Of a stretch of DNA of 64,000 nt, positions 35,136 to 41,540 are shown one piece after another. Under the pieces are notes generated by a model. It was not told where the DNA came from and ran no database searches. It saw only the letters and a list, made by a program, of their open reading frames with translations. Positions within the stretch are counted from its first letter, which is position 1. Each line of letters opens with the position of its first letter. The DNA comes from Streptomyces sp. SID13031 (GTDB lineage Bacteria; Actinomycetota; Actinomycetes; Propionibacteriales; Kribbellaceae), in assembly GCF_010548305.1 (NCBI RefSeq), contig NZ_JAAGLV010000011.1, positions 248,001 to 312,000 of the forward strand, written 5' to 3'. The position numbers and the translations under genes were made by a program.

Positions 35136-35165
35136 CATCATCTGCTGCGACGGGAAGTTGTTCAT
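35127..35165 (-). CDS. metS leader peptide (12 residues, two adjacent Met)
   Basis: The minus strand reads MNNFPSQQMMPR from ATG 35165 to TAG 35127. Residues 9-10 are Met-Met, at the same place as Trp-Trp in the trpS leader. A -10 box TAATCT (35173-35178) lies seven bases before the ATG and there is no ribosome binding site, which suggests a leaderless start. The peptide fits a Met-tRNA sensor that controls the following hairpins and metS. Confidence 0.7.
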   Translation of the reverse strand: MNNFPSQQMMPR

Positions 35166-35172
35166 GCTCTTG

Positions 35173-35178
35173 AGATTA
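35173..35178 (-). promoter_or_regulatory. -10 box TAATCT for the metS leader
   Basis: TAATCT matches TANNNT and places the start site at or one base before the leader ATG. No good -35 hexamer is seen 16-18 bases further up, as for trpS. Confidence 0.5.
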
Positions 35179-35280
35179 CCAGCTGTCGCTGGTCTGCCCG
35201 TAGGGGTTTTGCCAGCTGCGAAAACTGTCGGTGGCCGGTGTTTGAGTGGAACCTAGTGAGGAAGCTGGGAGGCGGTCGGC

Positions 35281-36429
35281 ATGAAGGTACGGGTGGAGCG
35301 GGATCTGCTGGTGGAGTCGGTGGCGTGGGTGGGGCGAAGTCTGCCCAGCCGGCCGAGTGTGCCGATCCTCGCGGGATTGCTGATGGAGGCCTCGGAGGGG
35401 CAGCTGACGCTGTCGGGGTTCGACTACGAGACGTCACATCGGGTCACGCTGCCGGCTCAGGTGTCCGATCCGGGGCGGTGCCTGGTCTCCGGCCGGCTGG
35501 TGGCCGACATCGTGAAGAGCCTGCCGCACCAGGTGATCGATTTCAGCGTCGACGGCGCGAAGGCGCTGCTCGTTTGCGGGACCTCCCGCTTCACGCTGCA
35601 GACGCTGCCGGCGAGTGAGTATCCGGAGCTGCCGGCCCAACCGCCGTCGAGTGGCGTGATCAGCAGCGACGTGTTCGCTCGAGCTGTCTCGCAGGTGGCC
35701 GGTTCCGCCAGTCGCGATGACACGATGCCGGTCTTCACCGGGGTGCGGATGGAGATCGAGGGATCGACGATCACCCTGCTCGCCACCGACCGGTACAGGC
35801 TTGCCGTGCGCGAGCTGGAGTGGGAGCCGGACGAGCCGACGGTGTCGGCCACCACGCTGATCCCTGCCCGGGCGCTGTCCGACACGGCCAAGGCGATGAC
35901 GGGGTCGACCCTCACACTGTCGCTCGACAAGGACGCGGCCGGCGGCGACGGGCTGGCCGGATTCGCGGGCGAGGTGTCCGGGGGCTCGCGGTGGACGACG
36001 ACCAGGTTGCTCGACGGGAGCTTCCCCAAGGTCCGCAACCTGATGCCGGAGCCTGACGCGATTCAGACCCGCGTCCGGATCGACACCACCACGCTCGTCG
36101 AGGCGGTCAAACGCGTCGCCCTGGTCGCCGAGCGCAATGCGCCCGTCCGCATCACCTTCACGGCCGACGGCGCCACCCTCGACGCAGGCAACGGCGACGA
36201 GGCCCAAGCCTCCGAAACCATCGAGACCCACCTGACCGGTGACCCCGTGACAGTCGGTTTCAACCCGACGTACCTGCTGGACGGCCTGCACGCCATCGGC
36301 ACCCCGATAGCCCACCTGGCCTTCGTCCACCCCACCAAACCCGCCGAACTCACCGGCGCCACCAACCTGGAAGAAGCCCCCCAAACCAGCTTCCGCTACA
36401 TCCTGATGCCCGTCCGCCTCCACAATTGA
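35281..36429 (+). CDS. DNA polymerase III sliding clamp (beta subunit) paralogue
   Basis: A 382-residue three-domain beta clamp: RSLPSRPSVPILAGLLMEA and SGFDYETSHRV (domain 1), SGRLVADIVKSLP, TDRYRLAVRELEW and FPKVRNLMP (domains 2-3), ending FRYILMPVRL, the usual clamp C-terminus. Actinobacteria keep the main dnaN in the dnaA-dnaN-recF cluster, and none of those partners is here, so this is probably an extra copy. It is divergent from metS with 115 bases between it and the leader. An extra DnaN is known as self-resistance to griselimycin in Streptomyces; that role here is only a guess. Confidence 0.9.
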   Translation: MKVRVERDLLVESVAWVGRSLPSRPSVPILAGLLMEASEGQLTLSGFDYETSHRVTLPAQVSDPGRCLVSGRLVADIVKSLPHQVIDFSVDGAKALLVCGTSRFTLQTLPASEYPELPAQPPSSGVISSDVFARAVSQVAGSASRDDTMPVFTGVRMEIEGSTITLLATDRYRLAVRELEWEPDEPTVSATTLIPARALSDTAKAMTGSTLTLSLDKDAAGGDGLAGFAGEVSGGSRWTTTRLLDGSFPKVRNLMPEPDAIQTRVRIDTTTLVEAVKRVALVAERNAPVRITFTADGATLDAGNGDEAQASETIETHLTGDPVTVGFNPTYLLDGLHAIGTPIAHLAFVHPTKPAELTGATNLEEAPQTSFRYILMPVRLHN

Positions 36430-36498
36430 CCTGTCGGCGCCAGGTGATGACCGCTCGCTGCGGAAGTAGGGGCAGTTGGCTCGTTGACGACGTACCGG

Positions 36499-36879
36499 TC
36501 AGTGTGAGGTCCAGATGGCCTGGCTGAGGGCTATGCCTAGGTAGGCGGCGCCCAGACCGGCGAGGATGCTGGCCGTGACGTTGGCGACGGCGGGGAGCTT
36601 GGCGTTCTGTTCCCAGAGACGCAATGTCTCGTAGGAGAAGGTCGAGTAGGTGGTGAGCGCTCCGCAGAAACCTGTACCGACGAGGAGCTGGACCCAGTGC
36701 GGGGCGTCGGCGGCCGTGGCGGCGCCGACGACGAAGCCGAGAATCGCCGACCCGATGACGTTGACGGTGAACGTGCCCCAGGGGAAGCCGCTGTCATGCC
36801 GCGCCTGGACGGCACGGTCGGTCAGATAGCGCAGGGGAGCACCGACGACGGCGCCGGCGATCACGAGAAGCAGCTTCAT
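36499..36879 (-). CDS. crcB: Fluoride channel CrcB/Fluc, second of pair
   Basis: A 126-residue membrane protein with four hydrophobic helices. APLRYLTDR, GTFTVNVIGSAILGF (pore Asn) and GFCGALTTYSTFSYE (the TTYSTF central ion/pore motif) are Fluc signatures. Fluc channels expel fluoride as dimers with dual topology. ATG 36879 overlaps the stop of the partner gene (ATGA). Two genes side by side are common in Gram-positives and give heterodimers. No fluoride riboswitch was found upstream. Confidence 0.93.
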   Translation of the reverse strand: MKLLLVIAGAVVGAPLRYLTDRAVQARHDSGFPWGTFTVNVIGSAILGFVVGAATAADAPHWVQLLVGTGFCGALTTYSTFSYETLRLWEQNAKLPAVANVTASILAGLGAAYLGIALSQAIWTSH

Positions 36880-37283
36880 GGCCGGCTCCTCCGTACCAGT
36901 GCCCGGGTTACTTGGGTGCCCGCGCAGACGGCGGCGATCGCGCCGATGACGGTCGCGAACAGGTAGGTCAGCGCGGTGACCGGATGCCTGTCGGCGATCA
37001 ACTGCTGGAGGTCGACCGCGTACGTCGAGAAGGTGGTGAAGCCACCGAGAATCCCGGTCCCGACGAACGGCCGCAGCAACCGCTGCCCGGCCCACACGTC
37101 GGCGACGAGCACCATCAACACCCCGATCAGCGCACAACCGCTCACGTTGATCACCATCGTGGCCCAAGGCAACGATCCGGCGGGCGTCGGCCAGCCGAGA
37201 CCGATCAAGTACCTCGCCGACGCGCCGATCGCCCCACCGGCAGCGATCACCGCCAGCACACCGATCTCACCACGCCTGGCCAC
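36876..37283 (-). CDS. crcB: Fluoride channel CrcB/Fluc, first of pair
   Basis: A 135-residue protein with four helices; GASARYLIG, WATMVINVSGC (pore Asn) and GILGGFTTFSTYAVD carry the Fluc signatures. The start is GTG 37283. The last bases overlap the next crcB start. The gene is divergent from a GNAT gene with about 40 bases between. Confidence 0.92.
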   Translation of the reverse strand: MARRGEIGVLAVIAAGGAIGASARYLIGLGWPTPAGSLPWATMVINVSGCALIGVLMVLVADVWAGQRLLRPFVGTGILGGFTTFSTYAVDLQQLIADRHPVTALTYLFATVIGAIAAVCAGTQVTRALVRRSRP

Positions 37284-37325
37284 ACGAGCACGATAATCGA
37301 CCTAGCGAGAGGAAGGGCCGCCGAC

Positions 37326-37838
37326 ATGACCAACGCTGCGGGCGCGGTGCGGATCACCGGCAACGGCCTGATCCTGCGCGAATGGCAGGAGGCCGACCTC
37401 CCGGCGATGGTCGACCTGTTCGACAACCCAGAAGTCGCCCGCTGGACCCCGCTGGCCTCACCCTTCGACCTGGTCGCCGCGGCGAGATACCTCGACTCCG
37501 GTCAGGCGGACGAGAGCCTTCTCCACCTGGCGATCACCACAGATGGCCTTCGCCCACTAGGCGAAGTACTGCTGAGCTTCGAGGACCAGAGCATCGGTGT
37601 GGCCATCAGCCCGGCCGTCCGCGGCCAGGGCCTGGCCCTGCGCGCGCTCAACCTGATCACGGCCTACGCCCACGAGACAGCAGACCTCCCGCGAGTGATC
37701 GCGGAGATCGAGCCGGGCAACACCGCCAGCCAATCTGTTGCTCGCCGGGCCGGCTACCGCTTGACCGACGGGGAGCCACGGAAGCGCACCAGCAGAGGTC
37801 GCGAGATCAGCTTTCACCTCTGGGAACACCTCGCCTGA
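37326..37838 (+). CDS. GNAT family N-acetyltransferase (RimJ/RimL type)
   Basis: A 170-residue protein: GLILREWQEADLPAMVDLFDNPEVARW (opening of the RimJ-like group), VAISPAVRGQGLALRALNLI (acetyl-CoA loop) and AEIEPGNTASQSVARRAGYRL. ATG 37326 was chosen because conservation starts about 10 residues later; the frame is open further upstream over the crcB gene. Acceptor unknown. Confidence 0.87.
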   Translation: MTNAAGAVRITGNGLILREWQEADLPAMVDLFDNPEVARWTPLASPFDLVAAARYLDSGQADESLLHLAITTDGLRPLGEVLLSFEDQSIGVAISPAVRGQGLALRALNLITAYAHETADLPRVIAEIEPGNTASQSVARRAGYRLTDGEPRKRTSRGREISFHLWEHLA

Positions 37839-37880
37839 GGCAACTGAGGCAACTGAGGCACTGAGGCTTTAAGACGTTAC

Positions 37881-38363
37881 CTATAGCTCCAGGGACCAGT
37901 CGTTGCAGCGCATCCAGTGCCCCTTCGGGTACTCGAATTCTCTCGCCGCCTGGAAGGTGAAACCCGCCTTCCGGCACAGCGCGTTCGACGCCGCGTTGTC
38001 GACGCCGGGGTAGGCATGCAAGCTGCGATGAGTCCCTTCGGCCGCGGCAGCCTTCGCCACCTCGGCGATGGCGGCCGTCGCGATGCCCTTGCCCTGCTGC
38101 TCCGGCAGGATCGCCCAGCCGGTCTCCCAGACCGTCTCGCCGGCTTCGGCGTGTTCCCAGTAGCCGATCGACCCGGCGGCGTTGCCTTCGGCCGTGATGA
38201 TCACGCACATCTGGCCCGGGAACGCGTTCTCGACGTACCGGGCATGCCTCGACACGAGCTGCTCCGCGGTCTCGGGGCCGCCGAGGTACGCGGTCATCTC
38301 TGGGCTGTTGCAGCGTTCCAGTAGCCAGAAGTCGGCTGCCGACCACGGCGCGAGGGTGACCAT
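37881..38363 (-). CDS. GNAT family N-acetyltransferase
   Basis: A 160-residue protein: VTLAPWSAADFWLLERCN, GWAILPEQQGKGIATAAIAEV (acetyl-CoA loop Q-x-x-G-x-A/G) and NAASNALCRKAGFTF. ATG 38363 is two bases past the stop of a broken methyltransferase fragment on the same strand, so the two genes were once coupled. Acceptor unknown. Confidence 0.85.
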   Translation of the reverse strand: MVTLAPWSAADFWLLERCNSPEMTAYLGGPETAEQLVSRHARYVENAFPGQMCVIITAEGNAAGSIGYWEHAEAGETVWETGWAILPEQQGKGIATAAIAEVAKAAAAEGTHRSLHAYPGVDNAASNALCRKAGFTFQAAREFEYPKGHWMRCNDWSLEL

Positions 38364-38364
38364 G

Positions 38365-38610
38365 TCAGTTTCTCCGAGCCTTGAAGGCGAGGGCGTGGGG
38401 GACTGGGACGTCGCCTGGTTCCTCCACATGTTCCAGGGTCAGCTCGGGGCGCAGGAAGGCGTTGAGGAGGCAGGGGAGGGTCAGGTGCCGCATGCCGACC
38501 CGGCGCCTGATGCCGTCATCCGCCCAGTACGGCGAGGAGTCGTGCCAGCCAAACCGTTGTATCGAGCGCCCATGAGGCCTCCCCAGTCGACGAGAGACCA
38601 CTCTATCCAA
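38365..38610 (-). pseudogene. C-terminal fragment of a SAM-dependent methyltransferase
   Basis: The last 60 or so residues of this 81-residue frame (SPYWADDGIRRRVGMRH, then LLNAFLRPELTLEHVEEPGD) look like the C-terminal end of small class I methyltransferases, which typically close with a leucine-rich substrate loop and an EPGD-type segment. The SAM-binding Rossmann half is absent: upstream there is only an Arg-rich stretch with no family resemblance and then the intergenic region before bS22. The fragment ends just before the GNAT gene. Confidence 0.6.
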
Positions 38611-38652
38611 GCCCGCTGGTGAACTCCGGTCACGCTCACAAAGGCCTCGCTT

Positions 38653-38670
38653 AGGTCAGGGAGGTGACCT
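38653..38670. promoter_or_regulatory. AGGTCA-N6-TGACCT palindrome upstream of bS22
   Basis: The inverted repeat AGGTCA (38653-38658) and TGACCT (38665-38670) lies about 45 bases before the bS22 start and just upstream of a possible -10 box TAGGTT (38698-38703). It could be an operator for the bS22-epimerase-acyltransferase operon; the regulator is unknown. Confidence 0.45.
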
Positions 38671-38716
38671 GCAGGTAGTCTTTCCTGACGCTCTCTTTAG
38701 GTTTGGATGGTCAACT

Positions 38717-38818
38717 GTGGGTTCTGTAATCAAGAAGCGCCGTAAGCGGATGGCGAAGAAGAAGCACCGCAAGCTGCTGAAGAAGACGCGGGTACAGCGC
38801 CGCAAGCTCGGCAAGTAG
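38717..38818 (+). CDS. Small ribosomal protein bS22 (AURKAIP1/COX24-domain protein, 33 residues)
   Basis: GTG 38717 to TAG 38818 encodes 33 residues, more than half Lys/Arg: MGSVIKKRRKRMAKKKHRK and then LLKKTRVQRRKLGK. It is nearly identical to the mycobacterial 30S protein bS22 (Rv0500B), seen in ribosome structures near the decoding site. It is too short for usual gene calling. A possible GGATGG binding site lies about 10 bases before the GTG. The epimerase and acyltransferase genes follow as in M. tuberculosis Rv0501-Rv0502. Confidence 0.93.
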   Translation: MGSVIKKRRKRMAKKKHRKLLKKTRVQRRKLGK

Positions 38819-38881
38819 CAGTCCCGTCGTCCTGCAGGTCAGGGCGGCGTCGATGGAGTTGCTGTCTGGCTGGGGGTACTC

Positions 38882-39889
38882 GTGGCACAGGTAGTGATGG
38901 TTACCGGCGTCTCCCGGGACGCCGGCGCTCGCTGTGCCCGCCGCCTGGCAGCCGATCCTGGTATCGATACCGTGATCGGCATCGACGTGGTGCCACCAAG
39001 GGCCGAGCTCGGTCGGGTCCGGTTCGTCCGGGCAGACATCCGCAACCCCGTCATCGCAAAAGTCATCGCCGGTGAGGACGTCGACACGGTCGTCCACACG
39101 GGCGTCGTGGCGACCCCTGGCAGCGCCGGGGGACGGTCGTCGATGAAAGAGATCAACGTCATCGGCACCATGCAACTGCTCGCCGCGTGTCAGAAGGCGC
39201 CCGGCGTCCGCAAGCTCGTGGTCAAGTCGTCGACCACGGTGTACGGAGCGGGTCCACGCGACCCTGCGATGTTCACCGAAGAGATGGCCCCGAGAGCGAT
39301 CCACCAGACCGGGTTGAGCAAGGACGCGGTCGAGGTCGAGGGGTACGTGCGCGGCTTCGCCCGGCGCCGCCCCGACGTCTGCGTCAGCACTTTGCGGATG
39401 GCCAACTGGATCGGCCCGCAGACCGACTCCCCGATCACCCGGTACTTCGCGATGCCGGTGATACCGACCGTGTTCGGATTCGACGCCCGGCTGCAGTTCC
39501 TGCACGAGAGCGACGGCGTCGAGGCGATCCATCACGCGACCGTGAACGAGTTGCCCGGCACCTTCAACCTGGCCGGCGACGGCGTGCTCTCGCTCTCCCA
39601 GGCGATCCGCCGCCTCGGCCGACCCGCCTTCCGGCTGCCGTCCTTCACCGCAGCCAGTACTGCGGCAGTCGTGCGCCGGGCCCGGTTGGCCGACTTCTCG
39701 CCTGACCAGATCACCTTCCTCACTTTCGGCCGAGCGGTGGACACCACCCGGATGCGAAGCGAATTCGGCTTCGAGCCGGAGTACACGACCGCTGCTGCCT
39801 TCGACGACTTCCGCAGTCACCTCGGCGCCGGGGCGGTCACCCAGGCGACGCGCTTGCTGACCGCTGGGCTGGGGGCCTTGCGTGGCTGA
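38882..39889 (+). CDS. NAD-dependent epimerase/dehydratase (Rv0501-like)
   Basis: A 335-residue extended SDR-type protein. The nucleotide-binding site is MVTGVSRDAGARCARRL, an atypical glycine pattern shared by the Rv0501/GalE2 group, with VVHTGVV and a KSSTTVYGAG segment (the Ser/Thr of the triad). The usual YxxxK Tyr is replaced by a GLSKDAVE segment, so true epimerase activity is uncertain. The start is GTG 38882. The stop overlaps the next start by 8 bases. The role may be in cell-envelope sugar or lipid metabolism. Confidence 0.8.
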   Translation: MAQVVMVTGVSRDAGARCARRLAADPGIDTVIGIDVVPPRAELGRVRFVRADIRNPVIAKVIAGEDVDTVVHTGVVATPGSAGGRSSMKEINVIGTMQLLAACQKAPGVRKLVVKSSTTVYGAGPRDPAMFTEEMAPRAIHQTGLSKDAVEVEGYVRGFARRRPDVCVSTLRMANWIGPQTDSPITRYFAMPVIPTVFGFDARLQFLHESDGVEAIHHATVNELPGTFNLAGDGVLSLSQAIRRLGRPAFRLPSFTAASTAAVVRRARLADFSPDQITFLTFGRAVDTTRMRSEFGFEPEYTTAAAFDDFRSHLGAGAVTQATRLLTAGLGALRG

Positions 39890-41147
39890 CGCCGACGTCA
39901 TCCCGATCGGCTCCGGCGGCCGCCCGGGTCGCGGCAGCGGACGGCGTACGACGCCATCGTCCGCGGCGCGCGCGCTGGCCGGCCCCGACGCGGCCAAGGC
40001 CAGAGCAGAGCGAGCCCGGGTCCGCGCCGCCAAGGTGGAGGCCACACAGTCGGGCACTGCGCAGGTCGACGGTGCCGAAGTCGGTGGGGTCGAGGTGGGT
40101 CGGGGCAAGACGAAGCGGATCGGCAAGGCTCGGGTTGGCAAGGCTGGCGGGGCAGATCAGTCTGCGAACGCCGGCCGGGCGGCTGATGGCGAGGTGCCAC
40201 TGGCCGGCGTACCGGATCAGCCGGCCGACGACCCGACCGACAACCTCGCCGGCGAGCCGGCGACGCTGCAGAACTTCGCGGCCTTCGAGAAGATCGTCCG
40301 GGACACCCTCGGGGTCGACGGTGAGCGGAAGGTGGCCGAGTTCCTGGCGTTCCTGCGCCGGCGGATGACGGGGGAGTACGAGGTCGACGAGTTCGGCTAC
40401 GACGCCGACCTGACCGACCAGGTGATGCTGACCTTCCTGCGCCCGCTCGCGGAGAAGTGGTTCCGGGTCGAGGTGCGCGGGATCGAGAACATCCCCGAGA
40501 CCGGCAGCGCGCTGATCGTCGCGAACCACTCCGGCACGATGCCGATCGACGGGCTGATCACCCAGCTGATCATCGCCGACCACACCAACCGGCCGCTGCG
40601 TACGCTCGCGGCCGACCTGGTGTTCAAGACGCCTTTCGTCGGCGAGCTGGCCCGCAAGGGTGGCGCGACGATGGCGAGCAACGACGACGCCGAGCGGCTG
40701 CTCCGCCAGGGCAACCTGGTCGGCGTCTGGCCGGAGGGGTTCAAGGGACTCGGCAAGCCGTTCAGCGAGCGGTACAAGCTGCAGCGGTTCGGCCGGGGCG
40801 GCTTCGTCAGCGCGGCCATGCGGACCGGCGTACCGATCGTGCCGTGCTCGATCGTCGGCGCCGAGGAGATCTACCCGCTGGTCGGCAACATGGCCTCACT
40901 GGCCCGGCTGGTCGGGGTGCCCTATATCCCGGTCACCCCGTTCTTCCCGCTGCTCGGCCCGCTCGGCCTGATCCCGCTGCCGTCGAAGTGGCTGATCGAG
41001 TTCGGCGAACCGATCCGCACCGACGACTTCCCCGACGGCGCCGCCGACGACCCGATGCTGGTCTTCAACGTCACCGACCAGGTCCGCGAAACCATCCAGC
41101 AGACCCTCTACACCCTCCTGATGCAACGCCGCAGCGTCTTCTTCTAA
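39882..41147 (+). CDS. 1-acyl-sn-glycerol-3-phosphate acyltransferase-like protein (Rv0502-like)
   Basis: A 421-residue protein. The first 125 residues are a charged, Ala/Gly/Arg-rich, probably disordered region. The PlsC-type acyltransferase domain follows: VANHSGTMPIDG (His-Asp block I with wider spacing than HX4D), LVGVWPEGFKGLGKPF (block III, EG) and TGVPIVPCSIVGAEEIYP (block IV). The start is GTG 39882. It would transfer acyl groups to a glycerolipid or glycolipid; lack of clear transmembrane helices suggests peripheral membrane location. Confidence 0.82.
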   Translation: MADADVIPIGSGGRPGRGSGRRTTPSSAARALAGPDAAKARAERARVRAAKVEATQSGTAQVDGAEVGGVEVGRGKTKRIGKARVGKAGGADQSANAGRAADGEVPLAGVPDQPADDPTDNLAGEPATLQNFAAFEKIVRDTLGVDGERKVAEFLAFLRRRMTGEYEVDEFGYDADLTDQVMLTFLRPLAEKWFRVEVRGIENIPETGSALIVANHSGTMPIDGLITQLIIADHTNRPLRTLAADLVFKTPFVGELARKGGATMASNDDAERLLRQGNLVGVWPEGFKGLGKPFSERYKLQRFGRGGFVSAAMRTGVPIVPCSIVGAEEIYPLVGNMASLARLVGVPYIPVTPFFPLLGPLGLIPLPSKWLIEFGEPIRTDDFPDGAADDPMLVFNVTDQVRETIQQTLYTLLMQRRSVFF

Positions 41148-41273
41148 CCCCGCCCCCTTTGAGCACGGCCAGCCGCCTCCGCCCGCATTCTGCGCCCAGC
41201 CGACGCCCACCGCGGACCCGTGAACCGACAGCCCACGCCCCGCACATCTCGCCGGCGCCTTGCCCGGTCTCGC

Positions 41274-41344
41274 GAGGCGACTTTGTGCTCGGGCTGAGCA
41301 GTTGGTCCGGCTTCAAACGCTCACCTGATGCACAAAGTGGCCTC
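41274..41344. repeat. REP-like palindrome, copy 1
   Basis: GAGGCGACTTTGTGC (41274-41288) is mirrored by GCACAAAGTGGCCTC (41330-41344) with one mismatch; inside, TGAGC (41295-41299) pairs with GCTCA (41319-41323). The same 15-base arm opens copy 2 at 41406, and its first 13 bases occur in the hairpin at 6405-6451. Confidence 0.85.
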
Positions 41345-41405
41345 TGCCGCGCCGCCGCGGGTCGGCCTGACGACTTGGTGGCTCGCCGGCATCCCTGCGT
41401 CCTGA

Positions 41406-41471
41406 GAGGCGACTTTGTGCATGACGTGAGCAGTTCGCTGGGGTCGGGATGCTCAGGTCGTGCACAAAGTG
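41406..41471. repeat. REP-like palindrome, copy 2
   Basis: GAGGCGACTTTGTGC (41406-41420) followed by ATGACGTGAGCA; the right arm 41450-41471 is complementary to 41411-41432 at 19 of 22 positions. It is in the same orientation as copy 1 and 132 bases from it. Confidence 0.85.
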
Positions 41472-41490
41472 AGAGCCGGGGTGGGATGGC

Positions 41491-41523
41491 GAAGAGCCCG
41501 GCTCCTAGGGAGCCGGGCTCTTC
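41491..41523. terminator. Terminator between acyltransferase and rsbN-like gene
   Basis: Perfect 15-bp arms 41491-41505 and 41509-41523 around a 3-base loop, with GAAGAG/CTCTTC ends. It lies 17 bases from the stop of the minus-strand RsbN-like gene, which reads into it, and after the plus-strand acyltransferase. Confidence 0.9.
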
Positions 41524-41540
41524 GGGGTGGTCGGGAAGGG

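Larger units (their letters stand above)
41148..41540. other. Intergenic region with two palindromic repeats and a terminator
   Basis: This 393-base gap between two convergent genes contains no supported gene. It holds two long imperfect palindromes of the same family (41274-41344 and 41406-41471) and a perfect terminator (41491-41523). Confidence 0.8.

Noticed and set aside
35006..35280. T-box or SAM riboswitch upstream of metS
   Set aside because: No T-box motif (TGG-ACC type) and no SAM-riboswitch-like core are seen; the leader peptide with two hairpins explains the region better.
37284..37325. Fluoride riboswitch before the crcB pair
   Set aside because: The gap to the divergent GNAT gene is only about 40 bases and shows no crcB motif.
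30161..38716. Genomic island with integrase or prophage
   Set aside because: No integrase, tRNA, att-like repeats or phage genes are seen; the block is described only as an insertion by comparison of gene order.
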